Assembly: GCA_041480845.1 (NCBI GenBank)
Contig: JBGPAU010000004.1
Location: 1-51,254 of the forward strand
Reading direction: 5' to 3'
From: LCIL01 sp041480845
Lineage (GTDB): Bacteria; Patescibacteriota; Microgenomatia; UBA8517
Length of the DNA: 51,254 bases
The translations under genes were made by a program, and so were the position numbers. Shown in pieces: positions 1-8,594 of this stretch (the stretch's first letter is position 1; each line of letters opens with the position of its first letter). A model generated the notes under the pieces. The model was not told where the DNA came from. It searched no databases and saw only the letters and a program-made list of their open reading frames with translations.

Positions 1-498
1 CTTCAGCTAATTAATGATAAGAGAAACATAAAACTTTACATGCCGGTTGCGGGACTTACAAATGCCAAGCTTTTTGATGAGGCGGCGGCGAAAGAGAGGA
101 TGGGGGTACCCGCCGATAGAATCCCCGATTACAAAGCACTTGTCGGAGACCCCTCCGATAACTACCCGGGGGTTGCGGGAATAGGTCCGGTAACAGCCGA
201 AAAGCTTTTGGAAAAATATGACAGTATTGATCATATTTATGCTCATTTGTCGGAGATTGAGCCAAATATACGGCAAAAATTAGAGGCTAAAAAAGATGAT
301 GCAAAACTCTTCCACAGGCTTGCTACTATTGTCAAGAACGTTCCGATAAAAGTTGATTATGAGGACATGGGGCATTGGAAAATTGACAGTCCTGAGGTAA
401 TTAATCTCTTCCGGGAGTATGGTTTTAAGACACTGACTGAAAGAATTAAGAAAGTTGGAAAAGAAATAGACGGTCAAAAACAGGTATCACTTTTTTAA
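1..498 (+). CDS. 5'-3' exonuclease (C-terminal part, N-terminus outside window)
   Basis: The reading frame is open from base 1, so the gene starts upstream and only about 165 residues are seen. The part present is the helix-three-turn-helix DNA-binding region typical of the polymerase I 5' nuclease family: VGDPSDNYPGVAGIGPVTA is followed by a helical C-terminus. This family removes RNA primers and flaps during replication and repair. The protein ends in QKQVSLF without a polymerase domain, so it is a stand-alone exonuclease. The stop codon directly abuts the ATG of the next gene, which suggests co-transcription. The family call is firm; the metal-binding N-terminal half cannot be checked. Confidence 0.88.
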   Translation, partial: LQLINDKRNIKLYMPVAGLTNAKLFDEAAAKERMGVPADRIPDYKALVGDPSDNYPGVAGIGPVTAEKLLEKYDSIDHIYAHLSEIEPNIRQKLEAKKDDAKLFHRLATIVKNVPIKVDYEDMGHWKIDSPEVINLFREYGFKTLTERIKKVGKEIDGQKQVSLF

Positions 499-1617
499 AT
501 GAAAATTGCAATAGTTCATGATTATTTAATAGATTTCGGGGGCGCCGAAAGGGTGCTTTTGGCCATCCACGAGATTTATCCTGAAGCCCCGATTTATGTT
601 TCAATTTATAGACCGAGCCGTCTGGGGAAATTTGCTGACAAGTTTAAGAATGCAAGGATAATTCAATCGGGTTTTGGCTATTTACCCTTCGCCGACCGGC
701 TTATTTCACCTCTCCGATTTTTGATTCCTGCAATTTGGAATAGTTTCGACTTAAGCAGGTATGATTTGATAATTTCCTCTGCCAGCTGGGCGATAGCGAA
801 GGGATTTGAGAAGAAAAAAGGTGCTGTCGAAATTTGCTATTGTCACACACCGCCAAGGTATTTATATGGCTACGATACATCAAGGAGATTTAGTGGATTA
901 ATGGGCAAATTGGTTGGAATTTATGGGCTGATTGTTAACCATTTTATGCTCCAGTATGATTTCAAACGGGCTCAAAAGGTTGATTATTTCGTTGCAAATT
1001 CGGAAGAAGTTAAAAAGCGGATTGCCAAATTTTACAGACGCGACTCAACCGTCATTTATCCACCAGTGGAACTCCCAGATTCAAGATTCAAGAAGAGTGC
1101 ATCACTCCGTGGGCAAGATTCAAGAACTTACTACCTGACAGGGGGAAGGCTTATGGCCGCCAAAAATTTTGATTTGATTATCAAGATTTTTAACAGGCTT
1201 GGTTTGCCTCTGAAAATTTATGGATCCGGACCTTTAGAAAAATATCTTAAAAGTATTGCAAAAAACAAAATCGAATTTTTGGGAAAAGTTGACGATGCCG
1301 AAATGGCAAGGTTGTACGCAGGTGCCAAAGCCTTTATTCTTGCCCAAAAGGATGAAGATTTTGGCATGACCGCGGTTGAAGCAATGTCTTTTGGAACCCC
1401 CGTGATCGCTTATAAAGGTGGGGGATATTTAGAATCTGTAATTGAAGGGAAAACGGGATTATTTTTTAGCGAATTAAACGTTGAAAACCTGTCATCGACT
1501 GTCACAAAGTTTAATCAGGTAAGACTTAATCCGGAGGATTGCATCCGTCAGGCCAATAAATTTTCCTTAGAGCGATTCAAAAAAGAAATATTATCATTTA
1601 TCATAGAACATGCCTGA
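499..1617 (+). CDS. GT4-family glycosyltransferase
   Basis: A 372-residue GT-B fold glycosyltransferase, probably cytoplasmic or membrane-associated, transferring a sugar from a nucleotide donor to a glycan or lipid. The N-terminus has the GT4 glycine loop (HDYLIDFGGAERVL). The C-terminal half has the donor-binding E-x7-E region (EDFGMTAVEAMSFGTPVIA, about residues 292-310). Acceptor and donor cannot be told from sequence. The ATG follows the exonuclease stop with no gap, and the 3' end overlaps mutM by 8 bp, so the three genes read as one operon with unrelated functions. Confidence 0.85.
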   Translation: MKIAIVHDYLIDFGGAERVLLAIHEIYPEAPIYVSIYRPSRLGKFADKFKNARIIQSGFGYLPFADRLISPLRFLIPAIWNSFDLSRYDLIISSASWAIAKGFEKKKGAVEICYCHTPPRYLYGYDTSRRFSGLMGKLVGIYGLIVNHFMLQYDFKRAQKVDYFVANSEEVKKRIAKFYRRDSTVIYPPVELPDSRFKKSASLRGQDSRTYYLTGGRLMAAKNFDLIIKIFNRLGLPLKIYGSGPLEKYLKSIAKNKIEFLGKVDDAEMARLYAGAKAFILAQKDEDFGMTAVEAMSFGTPVIAYKGGGYLESVIEGKTGLFFSELNVENLSSTVTKFNQVRLNPEDCIRQANKFSLERFKKEILSFIIEHA

Positions 1618-2479
1618 ACTACCGGAAGTCGAGATCATGCGCTTGCAGTTAAAAAAATATCTTGCGGGCCACAAGATAGTCTCGGTTGATGTTGCCAACA
1701 GAAAGACTTTTCAGGGGGATGAGAAAAAATTAATCGGTGGAAAAGTTACTGGCACAAGGCGGTTTGGCAAAGTCTCGGTGATCGATTTGAGTAACGGTTA
1801 CTCGATATTAACTCATGTCAAACTCACAGGGCAGTATATCTACCGGGGCCTGAATCTTACCAAATCAGAACCTCTCTCGCCGAAAGTTATTGGCGGAGTT
1901 CCGGGGCCGCACACATTGGTCACATTTGAACTAGATCGTGGGGGGAAACTTTACTACAATGACGTTAGAAGGTTTGGTTGGATTCGTGTTGTTAAAACAA
2001 ATGAGGTTGAAACGGAACCCTTTATTAAAAAACTCGGACCCGAACCATTCGGCTCCGCTCAGGGCAAGCCCTCTTTGTTAACATTGGAAATATTTAAGAA
2101 TATCCTTTCTAAATCCGGCCGACCCATAAAAATAGTTCTCATGGATCAGGAAAAAATGGGGGGAGTAGGGAATATTTACGCCAATGATGCACTTTGGCTG
2201 GCGGGTATTAACCCGACAAAAGAAAGTAAGAACTTAAGAACTGAAGAACAAGAAAAATTATATGAGGCAATACTTTCCGTCCTCAAAGAGGGGATAAAGT
2301 ATGGCGGGGCAAGTGAGTCGGCATTTGTTACGCCGGATGGAACTGAAGGAGAATATCAAAAACACACTTTAGCTTACGGCCGGGAAGGGGAACCTTGCGA
2401 AAGATGCCATAAATCCGTGATCAAAAAATTCTTCCTTTCGGGCAGGGGAACCTACTTTTGCCCGGTTTGCCAGGTGTAG
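1610..2479 (+). CDS. mutM: Formamidopyrimidine-DNA glycosylase (Fpg/MutM)
   Basis: A 289-residue bifunctional glycosylase/AP lyase that removes 8-oxoguanine and related lesions. It starts with MPELPEVE, where Pro2 is the catalytic nucleophile and Glu3 is conserved, and it ends with a four-cysteine zinc finger (CERC...CPVC). Two segments look inserted: FGSAQGKP at about residues 146-153 and KNLRTEEQE at about residues 206-215. Each matches an interspersed repeat seen elsewhere in the window. The gene overlaps the upstream glycosyltransferase by 8 bp. The catalytic and zinc motifs are intact, so the enzyme is probably active. Confidence 0.95.
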   Translation: MPELPEVEIMRLQLKKYLAGHKIVSVDVANRKTFQGDEKKLIGGKVTGTRRFGKVSVIDLSNGYSILTHVKLTGQYIYRGLNLTKSEPLSPKVIGGVPGPHTLVTFELDRGGKLYYNDVRRFGWIRVVKTNEVETEPFIKKLGPEPFGSAQGKPSLLTLEIFKNILSKSGRPIKIVLMDQEKMGGVGNIYANDALWLAGINPTKESKNLRTEEQEKLYEAILSVLKEGIKYGGASESAFVTPDGTEGEYQKHTLAYGREGEPCERCHKSVIKKFFLSGRGTYFCPVCQV

Positions 2480-2488
2480 AATGGAAAC

Positions 2489-3085
2489 ATGATTCAAAGT
2501 TCGGAAATATTTAAATTACTTTTTACATACAGCTACTTTATTCTTTTTCCATTAGTGGTTGTGGAAGGGCCGGTTGTGACAATTATCTCGGGATTTTTGG
2601 TGTCGCTCGGTTTCATGGATTTTATACCGACTTACTTTACTATTGTTAGCGCAGACTTAACGGGAGACTTTTTATACTACTCTGCCGGACGCTGGTGGTT
2701 GAATAAGCCTTATAAGGGAATTTTAAATTTTTTCAGTATAGATATGAAGGTGGTGCATAAACTTGAGGCGGCAATTAAGAAAAATAAAGGCCCATTTCTT
2801 TTTTTCGGGAAGCTTTCCCACGCATTAGGGGGACTTATTCTTTTTGCTGCAGGCTCGGCGGAAATTCCCATAAAAGAGTATATGTGGTTTAACTTCCTAG
2901 CTACTATCCCGAAGTCTTTGATTCTTCTTGCTGTCGGCTACTATTTTGGCAGCACTGTCAGTAATTTTAAGAAATATGTTGATTTTACGGTTCTGGGCCT
3001 TTTTGCTTTAACGATTATTTTAATCGGATTGTATTTTGGGGTAGCGTATCTTTCAAATAAATACATCAAGAAACTGGAAAAGTGA
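2489..3085 (+). CDS. DedA-family (VTT domain) membrane protein
   Basis: A 198-residue multi-spanning inner-membrane protein. The N-terminus has the DedA features: an acidic residue in a hydrophobic re-entrant segment (FPLVVVEGPVVTIISGFLV) and a following GDFLYYSAGR block. A second re-entrant region lies near residues 105-125 (FGKLSHALGGLILFAAG). The family is linked to lipid transport or scrambling and envelope homeostasis; its exact substrate here is unknown. The gene sits 9 bp after mutM. The -10 element of recF lies just beyond its stop codon. Confidence 0.8.
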   Translation: MIQSSEIFKLLFTYSYFILFPLVVVEGPVVTIISGFLVSLGFMDFIPTYFTIVSADLTGDFLYYSAGRWWLNKPYKGILNFFSIDMKVVHKLEAAIKKNKGPFLFFGKLSHALGGLILFAAGSAEIPIKEYMWFNFLATIPKSLILLAVGYYFGSTVSNFKKYVDFTVLGLFALTIILIGLYFGVAYLSNKYIKKLEK

Positions 3086-3087
3086 GG

Positions 3088-3093
3088 TATACT
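3088..3093 (+). promoter_or_regulatory. -10 hexamer of recF, predicts leaderless mRNA
   Basis: TATACT is followed by exactly 6 nt (tcagct) and then the recF ATG at 3100. With standard sigma-70 spacing the A of the ATG would be the +1 base. There is no Shine-Dalgarno sequence. No clear -35 element is visible. Confidence 0.55.
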
Positions 3094-3099
3094 TCAGCT

Positions 3100-4149
3100 A
3101 TGATTAAGGCGCTGAAGTTAACAGATTTCAGGAACTTTAGATCGAAAGCTCTGGAATTTTCTGGTAAAGTCACATTAATTATTGGTCCCAACGCTTCGGG
3201 TAAAACCAATATCCTGGAAAGTATTTTTCTTCTTTCTACAGGCAAAAGTTTCAGGGCTAGGGTTGAGGAGGAAATGATTAATTACAAAAATGATCTGACG
3301 CGGGTTAAGTGTCGTCTTTCCAACAAGGTAATTTTGGAGGCCATAATAACGCGCGGGTTTATCGATATAGGTGCCCAAAGGCCGGAGAAGGTTGCAAGGA
3401 AAAAACTTTTGGTCAACGGGGTGCCAAAACGGTTGATCGATTTTTCCGGAAATCTAAAAACAGTTCTTTTTGGGCCATGGGACATGGATCTTGTGACGGA
3501 ATCACCGTCCCTGAGAAGAAAGTTTTTGGACACGGTCTTATCTCAAGTTGACAGGGAATACAGGCGGAGCATCCTTTCTTATGAGAAAGGAGTCAGGCAA
3601 AGAAACAGGCTCCTTTTCCGTATACGGGAGGAGGGGATTGCGAGAAGCCAGCTTTCCTTCTGGAACCAACTCTTGATTAAAAATGGCGATTACATTTCAA
3701 GAATGAGAGAAGAATTTATAGAATTTATAAATAATCAGCACGGCCTAAATAGCCAGAATTTTCAATTGGAATATGACCGTTCGGTAATAAGCGAAGGTCG
3801 CCTAGAACAATATAAGGAGGAAGAAGTGGCTGCCGCAACAACTTTGGTAGGGCCTCACAGAGATGATTTTATTTTCAAGGAAGAAAATAGGGAATTGTCG
3901 GCATACGGAAGTCGTGGGGAACAAAGAATGGGGATTTTGTGGCTAAAAATGGCGGAACTTGCCTTCATAGAAGAAAAATCAGGTGAAAAACCGACCCTTC
4001 TTCTTGATGATATTTTTTCGGAGCTTGACCATGAACATAGAGACGTGGTGGTGGGACTTACCAAAAATCAGCAGACAATAATTACCACGGCAGACCCGCA
4101 TTTTATCGGCAATTTGAAAAAAGTGGAAAAAATTGAACTATCAAAGTAA
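3100..4149 (+). CDS. recF: DNA replication/repair protein RecF
   Basis: A 349-residue SMC-like ATPase that helps load RecA at gaps. The start MIKALKLTDFRNFRS is the canonical RecF N-terminus, so I chose the ATG at 3100 over an in-frame GTG at 3082 that overlaps the DedA stop. The Walker A motif GPNASGKT is at residues 29-36. Near the C-terminus are the Walker B/D-loop LLLDDIFSELD and a signature-like SRGEQR. Length is normal. The -10 hexamer 6 nt before the ATG suggests independent leaderless transcription. Confidence 0.95.
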   Translation: MIKALKLTDFRNFRSKALEFSGKVTLIIGPNASGKTNILESIFLLSTGKSFRARVEEEMINYKNDLTRVKCRLSNKVILEAIITRGFIDIGAQRPEKVARKKLLVNGVPKRLIDFSGNLKTVLFGPWDMDLVTESPSLRRKFLDTVLSQVDREYRRSILSYEKGVRQRNRLLFRIREEGIARSQLSFWNQLLIKNGDYISRMREEFIEFINNQHGLNSQNFQLEYDRSVISEGRLEQYKEEEVAAATTLVGPHRDDFIFKEENRELSAYGSRGEQRMGILWLKMAELAFIEEKSGEKPTLLLDDIFSELDHEHRDVVVGLTKNQQTIITTADPHFIGNLKKVEKIELSK

Positions 4150-4164
4150 AATAGCACTATAAAT

Positions 4165-4422
4165 ATGTCGGAAGTTGATACGACCCACACTCCAAGACAG
4201 ATAGCTCTGATAAAAGGCGAGGTTCAGCCGGATACAAGTGAAGAATGGAGCTATATTCAGGAGCATGCCAGCGATATTTTACCGGGAGCAGGTGAGGCCA
4301 CGGAAACAAAAAAGGAAGAACCCGGCTTTGTGATAGTTCCCCCGGAAAAGGAATTGAATTTGCATAAACCCAGTATCACTGGGACACCCTCCTGGCAGGA
4401 ACAGCAAGAAAAGAACGGTTAG
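4165..4422 (+). CDS. Small acidic hypothetical protein
   Basis: An 85-residue protein starting MSEVDTTHTPRQIALIKGEV. It is acidic, proline-rich in the second half, has no predicted membrane segment, and matches no family I recognise. It starts 15 bp after recF and has no evident Shine-Dalgarno site. Codon use resembles its neighbours and the frame is open and well placed, so it is probably a real gene of unknown role. Confidence 0.55.
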   Translation: MSEVDTTHTPRQIALIKGEVQPDTSEEWSYIQEHASDILPGAGEATETKKEEPGFVIVPPEKELNLHKPSITGTPSWQEQQEKNG

Positions 4423-4468
4423 TTTCTCCTTGTTTTTTCCGCAAAAAGTGCGTTAATATAAGGATAAT

Positions 4469-5533
4469 ATGTACTCTCCAAAGTATGTAATATCTAATAA
4501 ACTTCTTAAAAATATTGGTTCAATCGAGGCCAGCAAAGAAGTCATTGAAAACGCCCCCTTGGTTCCTTCTTTTGCCAAACAATTCCAATCGGATGCCCAG
4601 GTTCGTACTATTCATCATGGGACTCATATCGAAGGAAATGATTTGACCCTTTTTCAAACCAAAAAGATTTTGGAAGGGCAGGAAGTTTATGCAAGGGCGC
4701 GCGATATTCAGGAAGTGGTTAATTATAGAAATGTAATGCAGCTTTTGGATGAGTTGAGCGTCAAGCGGGGAGGATATGACACCGATATGCTTAAAGATAT
4801 CCATAGGGCTACAGTTGATAGGATTGTTGTACCCGAAAAGATCGGCGTTTTTAGAACCACGGAGGTTGTAATTAAAGAAGAGGGAACCGGAAAGGTTATT
4901 TTTTCGCCGCCCCCATCCCACGAAGTCCCGTTTCTTCTGGATGATTTCTTCGAGTGGTTGAACGATGCCGCTGCCCGCGAGACCCATCCGATTATAAGAG
5001 CAGGGATAGCACATTATATATTGGTAGCAATACATCCTTTTGTGGAAGGAAACGGCAGGACGGTAAGGGCTTTTTGTTCCCTAATTTTAATTCGCGAGGG
5101 CTACAACATTAAGAAATTTTTCTCGCTTGAGGAACATTTTGATGAAGATCCGGCGTCTTATTATGAGGCATTGAGCGCGGTTGATAAAGGGTCCCCAAAT
5201 ATCGGGGGCCGGGAGATTACGCCTTGGCTTGAATACTTTACGGGTGTAGTGGCAATAGAGTTAACTAAAATAAAAGATAAAGTCAGGAAACTCTCGGTGG
5301 ATTCCCGTCTCAGGGTCAAATTTGGAGAGCAGGTTGCTTTAACAGACAGGCAGATGCGTTTGATTGAATATATTTCGGACCAAGGGTCGGGTGGAATGAA
5401 CGAGCTTAAAAAGGTTCTTTCCATGGTTTCGGAAGACACAATTTTGAGGGAACTAAGAGATTTATTGAATAAGGGGATACTTAAAAAACAGGGAAGCACA
5501 AAGGCAAGTAAATATGTGATTGCAAACAAATGA
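4469..5533 (+). CDS. Fic-domain AMPylase with internal inhibitory motif and C-terminal winged helix
   Basis: A 354-residue Fic protein. The catalytic motif HPFVEGNGRT (about residues 189-198) supplies the base His and the phosphate-binding loop. An N-terminal THIEGN (about residues 52-57) fits the (S/T)xxxE(G/N) inhibitory helix of class II Fic enzymes, in which the Glu blocks productive ATP binding. The last 70 residues look like a winged helix. Such enzymes transfer AMP to a protein hydroxyl; the target is unknown. No separate antitoxin gene is adjacent, consistent with self-inhibition. The stop overlaps the next gene by ATGA. Confidence 0.9.
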   Translation: MYSPKYVISNKLLKNIGSIEASKEVIENAPLVPSFAKQFQSDAQVRTIHHGTHIEGNDLTLFQTKKILEGQEVYARARDIQEVVNYRNVMQLLDELSVKRGGYDTDMLKDIHRATVDRIVVPEKIGVFRTTEVVIKEEGTGKVIFSPPPSHEVPFLLDDFFEWLNDAAARETHPIIRAGIAHYILVAIHPFVEGNGRTVRAFCSLILIREGYNIKKFFSLEEHFDEDPASYYEALSAVDKGSPNIGGREITPWLEYFTGVVAIELTKIKDKVRKLSVDSRLRVKFGEQVALTDRQMRLIEYISDQGSGGMNELKKVLSMVSEDTILRELRDLLNKGILKKQGSTKASKYVIANK

Positions 5534-5748
5534 ATACCCTAAGCACCTTGGATCCGCAATTTTTATATATGATTTTGGTTTTACCAAGCCTTTTTGGGCT
5601 TACACTTCTTGGAGAAGGGATAAATAAGATAATCCATGAGGAAAAAAGCGGCATTATTTCCGTAATTTTTGGCTTTATGTTTATCGGGGTAGTTGTTTTT
5701 GCCTACCTTTTCTTCTCGAGCTATTTAGTAGTCCACAAAGGGGTATAA
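5530..5748 (+). CDS. Small two-helix membrane protein
   Basis: A 72-residue protein with two hydrophobic segments (about residues 12-28 and 41-66) separated by a short charged loop (NKIIHEEKSG). It overlaps the Fic gene in an ATGA junction, so it is translationally coupled to it. No family recognised. The coupling makes a role beside the Fic enzyme plausible but unproven. The -10 hexamer of the ligase gene lies inside its last codons. Confidence 0.6.
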   Translation: MNTLSTLDPQFLYMILVLPSLFGLTLLGEGINKIIHEEKSGIISVIFGFMFIGVVVFAYLFFSSYLVVHKGV

Positions 5749-5749
5749 T
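5744..5749 (+). promoter_or_regulatory. -10 hexamer of the DNA ligase gene, predicts leaderless mRNA
   Basis: A perfect TATAAT is followed by 6 nt (ataggc) and the ligase ATG at 5756, so transcription should begin at the start codon. No convincing -35 box is seen. The element overlaps the 3' end of the upstream gene. Confidence 0.6.
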
Positions 5750-5755
5750 ATAGGC

Positions 5756-7453
5756 ATGCAATTCAGAGAACTGGCTTCGTATCTGGATAGGTTGGAAGCG
5801 ACCTCCTCACGGCTTGAAATTACGAGGATTTTAACAGAGCTTTTTAGGACTTCTTCGGCACCCGAAATCGACAAAGTAGTATATCTGTCCTTAGGAATTT
5901 TAGCTCCGAACTACGAGGGGGTTATTTTAAATCTGGCGGAAAAAATGATGATTAGGACACTTGCTGCGGCCTATCAAAGAGATCCCGGCGATGTGCTTGG
6001 TTTATTTAAGAAAATCGGGGATATCGGGTCGGTGGCACAGGAACTGGGTGAAGGGCGAGAGGTGAAAGGCCAAAGTTTGTCGGTGACGGATGTTTACGAG
6101 AGACTTTTGGAAATTGCTAAAGATGACGGGGAGGGATCACAAGATCGAAAGATTGAGAAGATGACAGAGATTCTTGAAGAGGTCGGACCTCTTGACGCTC
6201 GGTTTATTGCCAGGATTCCGGTGGGACGCCTACGTTTAGGATTTTCGGAGAAAACCGTGATCGACGCACTTGCAGGACACGACATTAATATCAAAAAAGA
6301 GATTGAGGATGCATACAATATCAGACCCGACATTGGTTATATTGCAAGGTTGGTCAAAGAGGGAAATCTTAAAGCCGCAAAACCGGAGGTTGGAGTGCCG
6401 GTTGTGCCAATGCTGGCACAGCGCCTTAATTCAACTACCGAGATGATCAAAAAAATGGGGGAGGTTTCGGTTGAGCCCAAATTTGACGGACTAAGAATTT
6501 TTATTCACTACCGCAAGAAAGATAATTTTTTAAAGATTTTTACCAGAAATATGAATTCAATTCCTTTGGAAACCTTTCCGGAACTTAGGCAAGTCGGGAA
6601 ATTTATTAAAGCAGACGAGGCCATACTCGATACTGAGGCAATCGGGATTGACCCCAAGCGCGAAATGTTCCTGGACTTTCAGAAAACAATTCAAAGGAGA
6701 AGAAAACACGATGTTGAAAAAACCGCAGGCGAGATTCCGCTCCAGTTTCAGGTTTTTGACATGCTTCTTTTTGATGGCCGAAGCCTAATCAGTACCCCAT
6801 ATATTGAAAGAAGAAAAATGCTTGAAAAAGTTATAGTCAACGGGAATATACTCCGGGTCGATGAAAACACAGTTACAAAAGATCCCGAAGTAATTAAAAA
6901 ATTTCATCAGAAATATCTCAAAATGGGGCTTGAAGGTGTCGTTGTCAAAAGGGCAAACGGCGGCTATGTTAGCGGCCGAACCGGCTGGAACTGGGTGAAG
7001 ATGAAGGAGGAAGAGGGGAAGCAGGGGCGTCTTTCCGATACGGTTGATTGTGTAATTATGGGCTACACGGCAGGAAAGGGAAAAAGGGTTGGGTTTGGAA
7101 TGGGACAATTCTTGGCCGGAGTTGCCGACGGAGACACTTTTAAAACTGTTACCAAGGTTGGGACGGGACTGACGGATGAGCAGTTCAGAGAATTGAGTCA
7201 GAGACTGAAGAACTTAAGAACTAAAGAACAGCCGAAAGAATACATCGTAAATAAAGACTTATACCCTGATTTTTGGGTGGCGCCGGAGGTTTTGATTGAA
7301 CTGGCGGCAGATGAGATAACGGTTAGTCCCAAGCATACCGCCGGGTTAGCCTTAAGATTTCCTCGCCTAATTCAATTCCGCGACGATAAGGGCCCTAAGG
7401 ATGCAACCACAGTTAGTGAACTTCATGATCTTTTTAAGATGCAAAAGGGCTAA
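5756..7453 (+). CDS. ATP-dependent DNA ligase, archaeal/LigB type
   Basis: A 565-residue ligase with an N-terminal DNA-binding domain, a nucleotidyltransferase core and a C-terminal OB fold. The adenylated lysine is Lys242 in motif I (EPKFDGLRIF). Motif III (FQVFDMLLFDG), motif IV (LEGVVVKRANGGY) and motif V (WVKMK) follow. The architecture is that of archaeal Lig1-type enzymes rather than short Mycobacterium-type ligases. It could act in replication or repair; whether an NAD-dependent LigA also exists cannot be seen here. An insertion-like KNLRTKEQP at about residues 484-492 belongs to the window's interspersed repeat family. Confidence 0.95.
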   Translation: MQFRELASYLDRLEATSSRLEITRILTELFRTSSAPEIDKVVYLSLGILAPNYEGVILNLAEKMMIRTLAAAYQRDPGDVLGLFKKIGDIGSVAQELGEGREVKGQSLSVTDVYERLLEIAKDDGEGSQDRKIEKMTEILEEVGPLDARFIARIPVGRLRLGFSEKTVIDALAGHDINIKKEIEDAYNIRPDIGYIARLVKEGNLKAAKPEVGVPVVPMLAQRLNSTTEMIKKMGEVSVEPKFDGLRIFIHYRKKDNFLKIFTRNMNSIPLETFPELRQVGKFIKADEAILDTEAIGIDPKREMFLDFQKTIQRRRKHDVEKTAGEIPLQFQVFDMLLFDGRSLISTPYIERRKMLEKVIVNGNILRVDENTVTKDPEVIKKFHQKYLKMGLEGVVVKRANGGYVSGRTGWNWVKMKEEEGKQGRLSDTVDCVIMGYTAGKGKRVGFGMGQFLAGVADGDTFKTVTKVGTGLTDEQFRELSQRLKNLRTKEQPKEYIVNKDLYPDFWVAPEVLIELAADEITVSPKHTAGLALRFPRLIQFRDDKGPKDATTVSELHDLFKMQKG

Positions 7454-7517
7454 TCGCTTCTTGACCAAAGTACCATTATTGTGAAAAGATAAGCATGTAG
7501 GAAGAGGGTGAGTATTT

Positions 7518-7838
7518 ATGGCAGGAACAGGTTTGAAAAAAACTACATCCGGAGCACTTGCTTATGTCTTGGGTCCCGTTACGGGAGTATTATTTCTGGT
7601 TATTGAGAAAGATCCTTTTGTCAGGTTCCATGCAATGCAATCTACGGTGGTATTCGTGGTCCTATTTGTATTGCAATGGGTACTTGGAATAACAATTATT
7701 CTTTTTCCTTTGTCAGCACTTATCGGAATCATCGGTTTTGCTCTTTGGCTAATCCTGATTTATAAGGCATGGCAGGGAGAAGAGTGGGAAGTCCCGGTGT
7801 TGGGCAAAATTGCCAGGAATTTAATAAAAAAAGTTTAA
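7518..7838 (+). CDS. DUF4870/Tic20-like membrane protein
   Basis: A 106-residue protein with three to four hydrophobic segments. The order SGALAYVLGPVTGVLFLVIE, then KDPFVRFHAMQST, then a charged tail after WLILIYKAWQGE matches the DUF4870 (Tic20-related) family of small bacterial membrane proteins of unknown function. A purine-rich Shine-Dalgarno-like stretch (gaagagggtga) precedes the ATG. Downstream is pth with a 7-bp gap. Confidence 0.75.
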   Translation: MAGTGLKKTTSGALAYVLGPVTGVLFLVIEKDPFVRFHAMQSTVVFVVLFVLQWVLGITIILFPLSALIGIIGFALWLILIYKAWQGEEWEVPVLGKIARNLIKKV

Positions 7839-7845
7839 ATTCTAT

Positions 7846-8349
7846 ATGAAATTGATAATAGGGTTAGGCAACCCGGGGGATGGGTATGTAGATACACGCC
7901 ATAACGCGGGTTTTTTGGTGGCTGACAAATTACTGAAGGACTTAAGAACCAAAAAACCTAAGAACTCCAGCCAAATTAAAATTTCTAAAACGGATAAGTT
8001 CATGAACGATTCCGGAACGTGTGTCAATGAATTAATTCATCGATACAAGGTTGAACCATCGGATTTATATGTAATTCATGACGACTTGGATATTCCTCTT
8101 GGGAGTTATAAAATTCAGTTCGGTGTAGGACCAAAGGATCATAATGGTATCAATTCAGTCGAGGCGGAGCTTGGGACAAAAGATTTTTGGAGGGTCCGGA
8201 TCGGGGTCGATAATAGGAAACCGGATGACAGGACAGATGGGGAAGATTATGTCCTCCAGGATTTTACGGAGGAAGAAAGAAAAGCACTTGGCCACGTTAC
8301 CAAAGAAGTATGCAAAAAATTGGCGACATTATTAACAGATACAAACTAG
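7846..8349 (+). CDS. pth: Peptidyl-tRNA hydrolase, shortened
   Basis: A 167-residue enzyme that recycles peptidyl-tRNA. The key motifs are present: GLGNPG with Asn9, RHNAGF with catalytic His19, a Met-Asn motif (KFMNDSG), and HDDLDIPLG. It is about 20 residues shorter than usual. The segment after HNAGF that normally carries a beta hairpin is replaced by LKDLRTKKPKNSSQ, a version of the interspersed repeat. GGHNG is changed to KDHNG. It is likely still functional because the catalytic residues remain, but this is an unusual variant. Confidence 0.85.
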   Translation: MKLIIGLGNPGDGYVDTRHNAGFLVADKLLKDLRTKKPKNSSQIKISKTDKFMNDSGTCVNELIHRYKVEPSDLYVIHDDLDIPLGSYKIQFGVGPKDHNGINSVEAELGTKDFWRVRIGVDNRKPDDRTDGEDYVLQDFTEEERKALGHVTKEVCKKLATLLTDTN

Positions 8350-8594
8350 AGGACACGGATAAATACATAAGCCGTGAGTTTCAAAAATATGCCTACGACC
8401 TGGCAGAGGAGCTTGGAGACATGGCTCATAAATCTCTTTATATGAAGCTGGCCAAGGAAACTCCAAGAATTCTTCTTGAGAAAGCCAGAAGTTTTGTTAA
8501 AGACGCCCAAAATGCCAGGAGCAAAGGGCGTTTGTTTATGTGGAAGCTGAAAGAACTTAAGGACAAAAGAACTGAAGAAATGAAGGACAAATGA
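8310..8594 (+). CDS. Helical lysine-rich hypothetical protein
   Basis: A 94-residue, charged, helix-rich protein. The first 40 bp overlap the 3' end of pth in another frame; a later start at the Met near residue 38 is possible. The C-terminus (KELKDKRTEEMKDK) is another copy of the interspersed repeat. The stop overlaps the next ATG (ATGA). No family recognised. Confidence 0.5.
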   Translation: MQKIGDIINRYKLEDTDKYISREFQKYAYDLAEELGDMAHKSLYMKLAKETPRILLEKARSFVKDAQNARSKGRLFMWKLKELKDKRTEEMKDK

